NCBI RefSeq assembly: GCF_026559675.1
Contig: NZ_CP092891.1
Location: 1,364,001-1,428,000, forward strand
DNA length: 64,000 bases
Direction: 5' to 3'
Source of the DNA: Microbacterium oxydans
GTDB lineage: Bacteria; Actinomycetota; Actinomycetes; Actinomycetales; Microbacteriaceae
The translations under genes were made by a program, and so were the position numbers. Below, piece by piece: positions 45,674 through 57,027 of the stretch (position 1 is its first letter; each line of letters starts with the position of its first letter). The notes below the pieces were generated by a model. The model was not told the origin of the DNA and did not search any database. It worked only from the letters and a program-made list of their open reading frames with translations.

Positions 45674-48511
45674 TCAGGCGATCGCGGTCCGCCGCGTCAG
45701 CTCCGCCTTCCTCGGGGGAACGAGCCAGCTGACCAGTGCGATCGCGAGCGGGAGGGCGACGGCGAGCAGAGCGAGCACCAGCCACGGCATGTCCTGGATC
45801 AGCAGGGCGCCTCGCGACTGGATCGCGAACCCGATGGGCGGCAGCACGCCCGCCGCGGCTCCCGCGATCGTGCCGAACCCGGCGATGATGAGTCCCTGCC
45901 AGAACCCGATCCTCCGACGGAGCCCATCGGTACCGCCCACGGCGGAGAGCGTCGCGTCGTCGGGGCGGCGCTCGAAGCGGGCGAGGCTCAGCGCGACGCC
46001 GCTCGCTCCCAGGACGAGCACGCCGACAGCCGTCAGGATCGGGATCATCCAGAGCGTGTCGCTGGGAGGACCGTTCTCGAAGTACGGCGCGAGGACCCAC
46101 TCCTCGGTGTTCAGCGCGTCCGCCTGCTCCTGCACCCGGTCGCGCACCTCCACCGGGATGGGGGCGTCGAACGACGCGATCACGAGGGACGGCTGGGCTT
46201 CCATGCCGAACTCCACGGCGGTCTCCGGGGCGATCGCCACGGCGACGGCCTGGTGGGGGAGATCGAGTTCGACGGCGTCGACCTTCCGCTCCCAGGCCGG
46301 GGCGCTGCGCGGCGGGCCGTCGGCCCAGGCGGTCCAGATGTTGTTCGGCATCTTGCCGTCGTAGGCCTCTCTGCCCGTCCACGCGCCGACGTCGATCGTG
46401 CCGTCCGTGACGTAGCGGGAATCGGTGACGATCGCGGCGCCGTCCCGATAGGCGGCGCGCTGGGCGGAGGTCAGCGTGCCGCCGAGGGCGTCGTCGATCT
46501 CATCGGCGGAGATCACCGCGATCGGGTTCGGCCGGTTCTGTCCGTTCGTGAAGGAGGACTCGGCGGTCGGGTCGAGCAGATGACGCTCCGGCATCACCGC
46601 GATGACCCTGATCTCGTCGGCGGGGACGTCGCCGGAGCTGGCGTACGTCCAGATCTCCGGCTGACGGGAGATGACGGCCGTGCCTGATGCCCTCACGCCG
46701 TCCGCGAGCATGATGCCGGCGTCCGCCGCCTCATCCGCGCTGGCGTCGTCGAGCGGCGCACCCGATCCGGTCTCCTCGAGGCCGATGGCGAGGGTGCCCA
46801 CGGGTGCCGTGTACATCCAGTAACGAGCTGTCCCCGCGTTCTGCATGGAGATCTGCCCGATCGCGAAGACGGCGATGAACACGGTCGCGGCGATCGCGGC
46901 GAAGGCGGGAACGGTGCGGGAGGAGTTCGCAGCGGCGTCCCGCGCGGCGATGCGCGCCGCGAGGCTGAGGCTGGACAGGCCTTTCGCGGTGACCCAGAGC
47001 AGCCAGCGTCCGGAGAGCAGGATGCCGAGCTGCACGAGGATCGGCCCGATCACGATGCCGAACGGCGGGATCGTCCGCAGGGGCGAGTCCCAGGGAAGAT
47101 CCGTGACTCCGATCGCGAGCACCGCGAACGCGCTGCCGATCGTGAGAGCGACGCCGACCAGCAGCAGGATCGATCCCCAGATCGGCCGCGACGCGCGGGG
47201 CGTCTGCGGACGGCGGGCGCCGCGCAGGGCGCTGAGCGTGTCGGAGCGCGCCACCGTGCGCGCGGGGAGGGCGGCGGAGGCGGTGCCGACGAGCACCGAG
47301 AAAGCCAGGATCCCCACCAGCACCAGCCAGGGGACATGGAACCCCCAGAACTGGGTCGAGGACCCGTCCGCGAGCAGCATCATCGTGAGGGCGGCGGCGC
47401 CGACGCCGAGGGCGAGACCCAGCACCCCGGAGACAGCACCGAGAGCGGTCCCCTGGAGCAGGATGATCCGGCGGAGGTCGGAGGTCGACGCTCCCACGCT
47501 CGCGGCGACCGCGAGGGATCGCTGCTGTCGGCGCGCGGCGACGGCGAACGCCGCGCCGGCGAGCATCACCACGACGTAGGCCGCGAAGAGGCCGCCGGCG
47601 ACGAGGACGACGACCACCGTCCAGAGGGCGCCGTCGTCTGCTCCGGACCACCCGCCCCTCGTCTCGTCCGAGATGATCGGCGGATCCAGGATCACCGACC
47701 GCGAGTACGCGACCACGCCGTCCTCATTCAGCCTTTCGACGTCCGGCCAGCTGAGCGACAGGTCGGGGAGATACCAGCGGGCGTCGCCCGAGAGCCCGGC
47801 GCTCGCCGGGAAGAAGAGCGCGGAGGTCGCATCGGAGAGGACCGCGGAGTCGAGGGTTCCGACGACGGTGTAGGTGCGCTCGTCGTCGGTGAGGACGACC
47901 TCGTCGCCGATCGCGGTCCCGAGCCGCTCGAGCGCGGCCGGGGTCGCCAGGATCTCGCGGCCGGTCCGAGGGGTGTCCCCGTCGACGACCTCGTAGCGTC
48001 CCTCGAAGCGCGGGTCCCAGACCTCGCCTCCCCACGCGGGTATTCCGGTCACGCCGTCGGGGGTCTGCACGCGCACGGTGGACTCGACGACGCGGATCGT
48101 TTCGGTGCCGGACGGCAGCACGCTGGTCGGATCGGTGAGCGGCGTCCCCTCCGGTGCATTGCCGGAGTTGTCGGGATACCCCGTCCACGTCGTGTCGGTG
48201 GGGGACTGCCAGAATCCGCTTCCCGGCAGGCCTCCGACCGAGATCCAGGCCTCCATCCGTCCCAGTTCCGCGGTCGTGCGCTCCTGTGCCGTGCCGATCA
48301 TGCTCGCTCCGATGATCGCGTAGGCCGTCATGGCCGCGATCGGGAGCAGGACGAGCGTGCCGATGAGCGTGCTCGACAGCAGAGTGCGGCGCAGCTGCCG
48401 ACGGGCGAGCCGAGCGGCGACGCGCCAGCGGGCTCGCCTGCCCGGCCGTCGGGCGGACGAGTCCGACCGGTCGGACGTCCTCGTCTCCGGTCGTTCGACG
48501 GTCGAGGTCAT
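45674..48511 (-). CDS. FtsX-type ABC permease, duplicated domain form
   Basis: This 945-residue permease has a basic N-terminus and a first helix (about 45-70). A large extracytoplasmic domain precedes an FtsX three-helix module (about 300-420, with VAARRQQRSLAVAASVGAS). More helices and a second outer domain follow, then a final FtsX module at the C-terminus (about 810-930, ERRPDDATLSAVGGTDGLRRRIGFWQ). The size and double module are typical of permeases of peptide-antibiotic resistance and lipid-extraction systems. It overlaps the ATPase gene by 4 bp and is the last gene of a PadR-led operon. Confidence 0.87.
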   Translation of the reverse strand: MTSTVERPETRTSDRSDSSARRPGRRARWRVAARLARRQLRRTLLSSTLIGTLVLLPIAAMTAYAIIGASMIGTAQERTTAELGRMEAWISVGGLPGSGFWQSPTDTTWTGYPDNSGNAPEGTPLTDPTSVLPSGTETIRVVESTVRVQTPDGVTGIPAWGGEVWDPRFEGRYEVVDGDTPRTGREILATPAALERLGTAIGDEVVLTDDERTYTVVGTLDSAVLSDATSALFFPASAGLSGDARWYLPDLSLSWPDVERLNEDGVVAYSRSVILDPPIISDETRGGWSGADDGALWTVVVVLVAGGLFAAYVVVMLAGAAFAVAARRQQRSLAVAASVGASTSDLRRIILLQGTALGAVSGVLGLALGVGAAALTMMLLADGSSTQFWGFHVPWLVLVGILAFSVLVGTASAALPARTVARSDTLSALRGARRPQTPRASRPIWGSILLLVGVALTIGSAFAVLAIGVTDLPWDSPLRTIPPFGIVIGPILVQLGILLSGRWLLWVTAKGLSSLSLAARIAARDAAANSSRTVPAFAAIAATVFIAVFAIGQISMQNAGTARYWMYTAPVGTLAIGLEETGSGAPLDDASADEAADAGIMLADGVRASGTAVISRQPEIWTYASSGDVPADEIRVIAVMPERHLLDPTAESSFTNGQNRPNPIAVISADEIDDALGGTLTSAQRAAYRDGAAIVTDSRYVTDGTIDVGAWTGREAYDGKMPNNIWTAWADGPPRSAPAWERKVDAVELDLPHQAVAVAIAPETAVEFGMEAQPSLVIASFDAPIPVEVRDRVQEQADALNTEEWVLAPYFENGPPSDTLWMIPILTAVGVLVLGASGVALSLARFERRPDDATLSAVGGTDGLRRRIGFWQGLIIAGFGTIAGAAAGVLPPIGFAIQSRGALLIQDMPWLVLALLAVALPLAIALVSWLVPPRKAELTRRTAIA

Positions 48512-49233
48512 CGGCCGGTCCCGCTCAGCAGCACCTCGGCGGCGTCACGCCGGGTCTCGTCGACGATCCTCCCGTCTCGGAGGAACACGATCCGGTCGGC
48601 GAAGGCCGCATGGCGCGCCTCATGCGTGACGAGGATGCCCGCCGCACCCGCATCCACGCGCCCGCGGAGCATCCGGAGCACGAGTTCGCCGGTGACGGAG
48701 TCCAGCGCCCCGGTCGGCTCGTCGGCGAGGATGAGCCGTCGTCCTCCGACCACGGCGCGGGCGATCGCGACGCGCTGCTGCTGACCGCCGGAGAGATCGT
48801 CCGGGTAGGAGTCGAGCTTGTCCGCCAGGCCGACGGACTGCAGCGCGTCCTTTCCCGCGCGGCGTGCGACCCGCGTGCGGAAGCCGTCGAGCTCCAGAGG
48901 GAGGGTCACGTTCTCGATGGCGGTGAGCGTCGGGATCAGGTTGAAGTCCTGGAACACGAACCCGAGCGACCGCCGACGCAGGCGGGCGACGTCCGCCGCG
49001 CTCTGCTCGCTGAGGAACGCGCCCTCGATGACGACCTCGCCGGTGGTGGGCCGGGCCAGACCGCCGGCGATGGCGAGCAGCGTCGACTTGCCGGAGCCGG
49101 AGGCACCCATGACGGCGACGAGCTCCCCGCGGCGGACCTCGAGATCGACACCCGAGAGGGCGGACACCGCCGTGGCGCCGTGACCGTACTGCTGGGTCAC
49201 CCCGACGAGGCTCAGGACCGTCTCGTCGCTCAC
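48508..49233 (-). CDS. ABC transporter ATPase (MacB/LolD type) of the PadR operon
   Basis: This 241-residue ATPase has Walker A GASGSGKST, FVFQDFNLIPTLTAIENV, signature LSGGQQQRVAIARAV, Walker B ILADEPTGALD and H-loop VTHE. It is paralogous to the ATPase at 27.7 kb but clearly diverged. GTG 49233 overlaps the padR stop by 4 bp, so regulator, ATPase and permease are made from one message. Confidence 0.9.
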   Translation of the reverse strand: MSDETVLSLVGVTQQYGHGATAVSALSGVDLEVRRGELVAVMGASGSGKSTLLAIAGGLARPTTGEVVIEGAFLSEQSAADVARLRRRSLGFVFQDFNLIPTLTAIENVTLPLELDGFRTRVARRAGKDALQSVGLADKLDSYPDDLSGGQQQRVAIARAVVGGRRLILADEPTGALDSVTGELVLRMLRGRVDAGAAGILVTHEARHAAFADRIVFLRDGRIVDETRRDAAEVLLSGTGR

Positions 49234-49850
49234 AGCGAGGGCTCGGCATCCGCGAGCGCAGCTCCGGCCTTCGCCGGTCGACCGCGCTTGGGACGCTCGG
49301 TCGCGAGCTCGAGCGCCATCGCATGCTGCGGGTGCAGGGCGAGTCGCTGCTCCGTGTGGTCGAGCCAGCGCACCTCGGCCTCCGCGGCGAAGATCATGGA
49401 GTCGACGACCAGTGCCCAGGCGAGCTCCTCGGGCCCGTCCGCATCGCCGCCCGCGTACTTGGCGCGCTGGAGGGACTGCAGCTGACGGAGGGACGCGGTG
49501 CGCTGCGCCTGGATGACCGCGGCGACATCGACGCCGGGCAGCGTGGCGGCGACCGCGAGCTTGATCGCCAGCTCGTCGCGGGTCGCCTGCGTGCGCACGA
49601 CGGGGGAGGAGAGCCACTGCGCGACCTCGGCGGAGCCCTCGTCCGTGATCTCCCAGTAGATGTGCCCGTGCTCGTCGGCGTCTCCGCGCTGCACGAGGCC
49701 GTCGCGTTCGAGCCGTTCGAGCGTGTTGTAGATCTGCCCGACGTTGAGGGGCCAGGTGGATCCCGTGCGGCGGTCGAACTCGTGCCGCAGCTGGTAGCCG
49801 TAGCAGGGACCCTGGTCGAGGATGGCGAGAAGGCTCTGGCGTACCGACAT
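49230..49850 (-). CDS. PadR-family transcriptional regulator
   Basis: This 206-residue regulator has the PadR winged helix in the first 85 residues: SVRQSLLAILDQGPCYGYQL, then LNVGQIYNTLERLERDGLV and the wing HIYWEITDEG. A C-terminal helical dimerisation domain with AIKLAVAATLPG and a basic extension RPKRGRPAKAG complete it. PadR repressors usually control their own operon and a linked exporter and respond to the exported compound. AGGAG lies 6 bases before ATG 49850. A 24-bp palindrome 34 bases upstream is the probable operator. Confidence 0.9.
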   Translation of the reverse strand: MSVRQSLLAILDQGPCYGYQLRHEFDRRTGSTWPLNVGQIYNTLERLERDGLVQRGDADEHGHIYWEITDEGSAEVAQWLSSPVVRTQATRDELAIKLAVAATLPGVDVAAVIQAQRTASLRQLQSLQRAKYAGGDADGPEELAWALVVDSMIFAAEAEVRWLDHTEQRLALHPQHAMALELATERPKRGRPAKAGAALADAEPSL

Positions 49851-49883
49851 GATGATCTCCTGGTGGCGTCGTCCGGAATGCAA

Positions 49884-49907
49884 TACCGAGTATATGCATA
49901 CTCGGTA
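49884..49907. promoter_or_regulatory. Palindromic PadR operator overlapping the -10
   Basis: TACCGAGTAT (49884-49893) and ATACTCGGTA (49898-49907) are perfect 10-bp arms around ATGC. On the minus strand the site contains TATACT (49894-49889), a good -10 for padR, so bound repressor would block polymerase. The position upstream of the regulator and the AT-rich dyad fit PadR autoregulation. Confidence 0.7.
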
Positions 49908-50051
49908 ACCATGGCTATCGCCACGCGGATGACGCACCGGATGACCCATGCAGGCGACGTGCAGGTCACAGCCCGGTAACATGGCAAAGTATGCCTGGCG
50001 TCGGGTTCACCGACGACCGGCGATTTACCCACTGACAGGGAGATGACATCC

Positions 50052-52853
<2,802 letters not shown>

Positions 52854-52857
52854 TCTC

Positions 52858-52903
52858 CGACGAGAGGAGGGCCAGTCCGTGTGGATTGGCCCTCCTTTCG
52901 TCG
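52858..52903 (+). terminator. secA terminator
   Basis: A 14-bp stem (52865-52878 with 52883-52896, one G-U pair) closes around GTGT. It extends by CGACGA/TCGTCG at the base with a small bulge, and TTT follows the main stem. Very stable, directly after the secA stop and only a few bases before the next promoter. Confidence 0.85.
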
Positions 52904-52906
52904 CTG

Positions 52907-52912
52907 TAGGCT
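52907..52912 (+). promoter_or_regulatory. Leaderless -10 box TAGGCT
   Basis: TAGGCT is followed by 6 bases and ATG 52919, immediately after the secA terminator. Confidence 0.55.
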
Positions 52913-52918
52913 TGGTCG

Positions 52919-54145
52919 ATGACACCAACGCGCCACTTCGACCAGTCGTCGAAGCTCAAGAACGTCCTGTACGAGATTCGCGGAAACGCCCTCGTCGAGG
53001 CGGCGCGCTTGGAGGCGGAGGGTCACAAGATCCTCAAGCTGAACACCGGAAATCCGGCGATCTTCGGCTTCGATGCCCCGCACCAGATCGTGCACGACAT
53101 GCTCGCGGCGCTGCCGACCGCGCACGGCTACAGTGACAGCAAGGGCATCATCTCCGCCCGTCGCGCGGTCGTGAGCCGGTACGAGCAGATCGAGGGCTTC
53201 CCCCGCTTCGATCCCGATGACGTCTACCTCGGCAACGGGGTCTCCGAGCTCATCACCATGACGATGCAGGCGCTGCTGGACGAGGGCGACGAGGTCCTCA
53301 TCCCGGCCCCCGACTATCCGCTGTGGACGGCGATGACCAGTCTCGCCGGCGGCACCCCCGTGCACTATCTGTGCGACGAGCAGGACGAGTGGCAGCCCGA
53401 CCTCGAGGACATCCGCTCGAAGATCACCCCGCGCACCAAGGCGCTCGTCATCATCAACCCGAACAACCCGACCGGCGTGGTCTACTCGCGGGAGATCCTC
53501 GAGGGCCTCGTGCAGATCGCCCGCGAGAACCAGCTCCTGCTGCTGTCGGACGAGATCTACGACCGCATCCTCTTCGACGAGGCGGTGCACATCCCGACCG
53601 CGACGCTCGCCCCGGATCTGCTCTGCCTGACGTTCAACGGCCTGTCCAAGACCTACCGGGTCGCGGGCTATCGCTCCGGCTGGATGGTCATCACCGGCCC
53701 GCAGGACCACGCCAAGGGCTTCCTCGAGGGCATCACGCTGCTGGCGTCGACGCGCCTGTGCCCGAACGTCCCGGCGCAGCACGCGGTGCAGGCGGCGCTC
53801 TCGGGTGTGCAGTCCATCGACGCGCTGATCGCCCCGACCGGTCGGCTGCACGAGCAGCGCGACATCGCCTGGCAGGGCCTCGAGTCCATCCCGGGAGTCT
53901 CGTGCGTCAAGCCGCAGGGGGCGCTCTACGCGTTCCCGCGACTCGACCCGAACGTGCACGAGATCAGGGACGATGCGCGGCTGGTCTATGACCTGCTGGT
54001 CTCGGAGCACATCCTTGTCGTGCAGGGCACGGGCTTCAACTGGGCGACGCCGGACCATTTCCGCCTGGTGACCCTCCCCGAACCCCGAGTGCTGACCGAA
54101 GCCGTCGAGCGACTCGGGAACTTCCTCGCGAGCTACCGGCAGTAG
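52919..54145 (+). CDS. PLP-dependent aminotransferase, AlaA/AspC-like class I
   Basis: This 408-residue enzyme has LNTGNPAIFGFDAP, then YLGNGVSELITM, LIPAPDYPLWTA, VIINPNNPTGVVYS, LLLSDEIYDRI and the PLP-lysine stretch TFNGLSKTYRVAGYRSGW. The pattern with FDAP and the closing QGTGFNW matches E. coli AlaA-type alanine transaminases (glutamate-pyruvate). A tyrosine or aspartate aminotransferase activity is the alternative. The gene stands alone, and its last 110 bp are overlapped by the opposite-strand MinD-like gene. Confidence 0.9.
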   Translation: MTPTRHFDQSSKLKNVLYEIRGNALVEAARLEAEGHKILKLNTGNPAIFGFDAPHQIVHDMLAALPTAHGYSDSKGIISARRAVVSRYEQIEGFPRFDPDDVYLGNGVSELITMTMQALLDEGDEVLIPAPDYPLWTAMTSLAGGTPVHYLCDEQDEWQPDLEDIRSKITPRTKALVIINPNNPTGVVYSREILEGLVQIARENQLLLLSDEIYDRILFDEAVHIPTATLAPDLLCLTFNGLSKTYRVAGYRSGWMVITGPQDHAKGFLEGITLLASTRLCPNVPAQHAVQAALSGVQSIDALIAPTGRLHEQRDIAWQGLESIPGVSCVKPQGALYAFPRLDPNVHEIRDDARLVYDLLVSEHILVVQGTGFNWATPDHFRLVTLPEPRVLTEAVERLGNFLASYRQ

Positions 54146-55313
54146 CCGTCGGGCCGGCGTCGGGGGACAGGCTCTCCGCCAATCTCCGCACACCGGCGAG
54201 GAGCGGGGAGCGCGGCGTGACGTCGGCCATCGGCCGGGCGTGCAGCAGAGACGCGTCGGCCGCGCGCTGGTCGAACGGCAGGAACATGACATCTCCGATG
54301 CCGGCGAACCGCTCCAGGGTGCGTCGCACCTGCCCGCGGGCGTCTATCCCGAGGGGCCCCGGGCGGACCTGGTTCACGACCACGACCACGGGCGTGGGCG
54401 CCGTGAGGCGGCGCAGCTCCGAGTGATCGCGGAGGAACCTGCTGATGCCCAGGGGATCCGCCGCGGCGACCGCGATGATCAGATCCGCCTCGCCGAGGGT
54501 CGTCGACGTCGCGGCATGACGTCGGGGGCCGGCCAGATCGTAGGTCACCTCGTCGTCGGCGTCGAAGGCGGCCGACACGTCGACGACGGTGTCCTCGATC
54601 CACTCCCGACACGCTCGCAGCGTGGTGCGCAGGCGTGCTGAGGCCAGTTCCGGCCACCGGCTCGGGCGGTTGATGCCGGGGAGCACCTCGATGTCGGCGC
54701 CCCCGCTCGTGACGGTGGCGGCCAACCGCGTCAGCTCCGCGCCGTCGAGCGCACCGCGCTCGGCTCGACGGCAGGCGGCCGCGACGCCCGGCGCGTCGTC
54801 GCTGAGTCCGAGCAGCAGCGCGAGCGCCGGAGCGACCGTGTCGGCATCGATCAGAGCCGTACGCCGCCCGGTCCGGGCGAGCTCGACCGCGAGCTGGATC
54901 GCGACGGTGGAACGACCGGGAGCGCCGTGCGGTCCCCAGACCGCGATGACGCGATGCGCCTCTCGCGGCGCCCCGCGGGGCGTGTCGGACGTGTTCGACG
55001 CCAGTGCGGCGGCGACCTCCCACCCGGCGGCCTCGGGTGGCAGGGGCGCGGAGAGTCCCAGCCGACCCAGCAGACGACTGTCCGCACCGCCGAGGGTGAG
55101 GATGCGGACCCCTGCGCGGTCGCACGCGGAGATCAGCTCGGCCGTGAGCACCGCGCGCGCGGCGGGGAGGACGATCGCCTCGGCGCCCGCCGGCAGCTCG
55201 ATGGTCGACGGGTCCGGGGCGAGGATGCCGACGACGTTGATGCCCTCGAGCTCGAGCTCGGCGGCGAGTTCACCCGCACGCGGCTGCGCGATCGCGACGA
55301 CGACCGCCGTCAC
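54036..55313 (-). CDS. MinD/CpaE-like P-loop protein with altered Walker A
   Basis: This 425-residue protein has a receiver-like N-terminal domain (about 1-105, AVVVAIAQPRAGELAAEL) and a SIMIBI-class domain with VIAVWGPHGAPGRSTVAIQLA, TALIDADTVAPALALLLG and LIIAVAAADPLGISRF. The expected lysine of the deviant Walker A (KGGXGKS) is replaced: GAPGRST. The C-terminal 45 residues are Ser/Arg/Gly-rich. CpaE/TadZ proteins localise Flp pilus machinery; the upstream SAF gene fits that idea, although no pilin or CpaF gene is present here. GTG 55313 overlaps the SAF stop by 4 bp. Confidence 0.75.
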   Translation of the reverse strand: MTAVVVAIAQPRAGELAAELELEGINVVGILAPDPSTIELPAGAEAIVLPAARAVLTAELISACDRAGVRILTLGGADSRLLGRLGLSAPLPPEAAGWEVAAALASNTSDTPRGAPREAHRVIAVWGPHGAPGRSTVAIQLAVELARTGRRTALIDADTVAPALALLLGLSDDAPGVAAACRRAERGALDGAELTRLAATVTSGGADIEVLPGINRPSRWPELASARLRTTLRACREWIEDTVVDVSAAFDADDEVTYDLAGPRRHAATSTTLGEADLIIAVAAADPLGISRFLRDHSELRRLTAPTPVVVVVNQVRPGPLGIDARGQVRRTLERFAGIGDVMFLPFDQRAADASLLHARPMADVTPRSPLLAGVRRLAESLSPDAGPTATAGSSRGSSRVARRLRSALGVRGGSPGGNGPASPS

Positions 55314-55939
55314 GACCCGCTCCCGACCGGGACCACGGAGAGCGCGGAGCCCCCGGTCACGGCGGCCAGCACATCGGCGACATCGCTCCGATCGATCACG
55401 ACCTCCAGGCGGGTGCCCGAGTCGGCGAGCACACCTTCCGGTTCGAGCACGTCGCGCACGACGGCTTCCAGGACGAGGATGCGCGGGATGTCGTGCGACC
55501 TCCCGTCGTCGATCGGGGGCGCGTGCCACAGCTCGACCACGGTGCCCGCCTGCACGTCCTCGGGGATGCCGGTGCTGCTGTCGATGACGACGGTGGTGCT
55601 GCGGCTCCGCTCCGCATCGGTCAGCGCCGCGGCCGGCACGATCTCCCCTTTCGCGAGCGTGCGCGTGGCGATCTGGTCGGCCTTCAGATCTCCGGGGCCC
55701 AGATAGTCGGCGGCCAGCAGGCCCAGACCCACCTCGACCACCTGGAAGTCGTCGGAGGTCAGGGCCTCTCCCCGCACGATGGTGTGCGTGGCCTGAAGCA
55801 CCGGCGCCGCGTCGTCGGCGGCCGTGACGATGAACCACACGGAGGTGATGGAGAGCGCGACGAGGGCGATGCCGATGAGGAAGCGGAGGTCGCCCCAGAG
55901 GGCGCGTCGAGGTCGGGAGAGGGATGCCATGGCGAACAT
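55310..55939 (-). CDS. SAF-domain (CpaB/RcpC-like) membrane protein
   Basis: This 209-residue protein has one membrane helix (about 18-40, FLIGIALVALSITSVWFIV) followed by an SAF domain with THTIVRGEALTSDDFQVVEV and ATRTLAKGEIVPAAALTD. These are the two beta-clip halves also found in CpaB/RcpC of Flp pilus systems and in antifreeze-like proteins. The outside location is predicted. ATG 55939 was chosen; ATG 55930 is equally possible, as no clear ribosome-binding site separates them. It is coupled to the MinD-like gene. Confidence 0.72.
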   Translation of the reverse strand: MFAMASLSRPRRALWGDLRFLIGIALVALSITSVWFIVTAADDAAPVLQATHTIVRGEALTSDDFQVVEVGLGLLAADYLGPGDLKADQIATRTLAKGEIVPAAALTDAERSRSTTVVIDSSTGIPEDVQAGTVVELWHAPPIDDGRSHDIPRILVLEAVVRDVLEPEGVLADSGTRLEVVIDRSDVADVLAAVTGGSALSVVPVGSGS

Positions 55940-56020
55940 CGTCACAGAGATCCGTCCCTCCCTCCGTGGGTTATCCACAGGGCCGGCACGGTGCCGCGAC
56001 CGGGGAGCGACAATGGGGGC

Positions 56021-56299
56021 ATGCCAGCCCCCTCCTCGCGCGCACCGCGATTCCTCGCGCCCGTGCAGGTCGCCGAACTGCTCAGCATCGGCGTCGATGA
56101 GGTGGTCTCGCTCGTCCACGAGGGGCGGCTCCGCGGCGCACAGCTGGGATCGCCGCCGCGCTGGCGGGTGGAGGAGTCGAGCCTGGACGGATATCTGGCC
56201 GAGGAATCCGAGATCGCCCGGCGGATGGCCCTGTGGCGCGAATCGCACCTGGCGAGCTTCCCCGAGGTCTGGGGGACGTCGTCGGCTCACGGCATCTGA
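56021..56299 (+). CDS. Helix-turn-helix (excisionase/BldC-like) protein
   Basis: This 92-residue protein has a MerR/excisionase-type winged helix: FLAPVQVAELLSIGVDEVVSLVHEG, then a wing with PPRWRVEESSLDGYLAEE and a short helical tail. BldC-like proteins of this size are developmental regulators in Streptomyces, and phage excisionases share the fold; no phage gene is nearby, so a chromosomal regulator is likelier. GACAAT 6 bases before the ATG may be the -10. Its stop overlaps the reverse-strand gene by 13 bp. Confidence 0.8.
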   Translation: MPAPSSRAPRFLAPVQVAELLSIGVDEVVSLVHEGRLRGAQLGSPPRWRVEESSLDGYLAEESEIARRMALWRESHLASFPEVWGTSSAHGI

Positions 56300-56898
56300 T
56301 CGCTCGCGGTCCGCACCGCGACGAGCGATGAGAACGGGATGATGCGGAATCCCTGAACCGCCCCGGCGAGGCGGGGCTGCCCGGGATCGTGCACCGCAAG
56401 GTCGAGGTGATCGGCGGCGGCGCGATCGATCGTGCCGTGGACGTCGTCTCCGGCGTGCGTGCTGATGTGCACCGGGATGCGGCGTCGCGCGAGGTCGCGC
56501 AGGACGAAACCGAGCGTCATCCGCTCACGAAGGGACGGCGCGGCGGACGCCGGTTCGTCGAGGCTGGCGAGGATCATGCCGTGGTCCGCAGCGATGCCCG
56601 CGATCGCGCGGAGCGGGAGCAGCAGCGCCGAGGGAGCGACGTGAGCGCCGGCGGCACCACGGGAGGCGACGGCGAGCCACTCCGCGCCCAGCGTCTGCAG
56701 GGTGACCGGCAGGCGCCGGCCGGTCCGCAGCTCGATCACGGCCTCTGCGCCGACGCCGCTGAGCATGCGCAGGCGCGCGCGGAGGTCGAGCCCCGCGATG
56801 CGCAGTCGTTCCGACTCGGCGTCGAGCACGGCGCGCTCGGCTTCCCACTCCGACGCCAGCTGGCCTTCGAGGTCTTCGAACAGTCGGTCCCAGTGCAT
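56287..56898 (-). CDS. Conserved hypothetical protein, helical N-terminus
   Basis: This 203-residue soluble protein is of unrecognised family. Residues 1-45 are helical (MHWDRLFEDLEGQLASEWEA), then beta-rich sequence with VIELRTGRRLPVTLQTLGAEW and VHGTIDRAAADHLDLAVHD. That part reads like two small barrel-type repeats of an Sm/DUF2642-like fold, which is a guess. The ATG lies 7 bases after a TACGCT box. It sits between the HTH gene and the Rv3235-family gene. Confidence 0.65.
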   Translation of the reverse strand: MHWDRLFEDLEGQLASEWEAERAVLDAESERLRIAGLDLRARLRMLSGVGAEAVIELRTGRRLPVTLQTLGAEWLAVASRGAAGAHVAPSALLLPLRAIAGIAADHGMILASLDEPASAAPSLRERMTLGFVLRDLARRRIPVHISTHAGDDVHGTIDRAAADHLDLAVHDPGQPRLAGAVQGFRIIPFSSLVAVRTASDQMP

Positions 56899-56905
56899 CC
56901 GACCG

Positions 56906-56911
56906 AGCGTA
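56906..56911 (-). promoter_or_regulatory. Leaderless -10 box TACGCT
   Basis: On the minus strand TACGCT is followed by 7 bases and ATG 56898. Confidence 0.5.
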
Positions 56912-57027
56912 AGCGACCCGGATCGCCGTGTACGAGTTATCCACATACTTCCCGGATCGCGCCACGGAGGCGGGAGCGGCGGTGGTGAACTGACGCCCTG
57001 CTGCCCGCCCCGACCCGAGAGTCCGCC

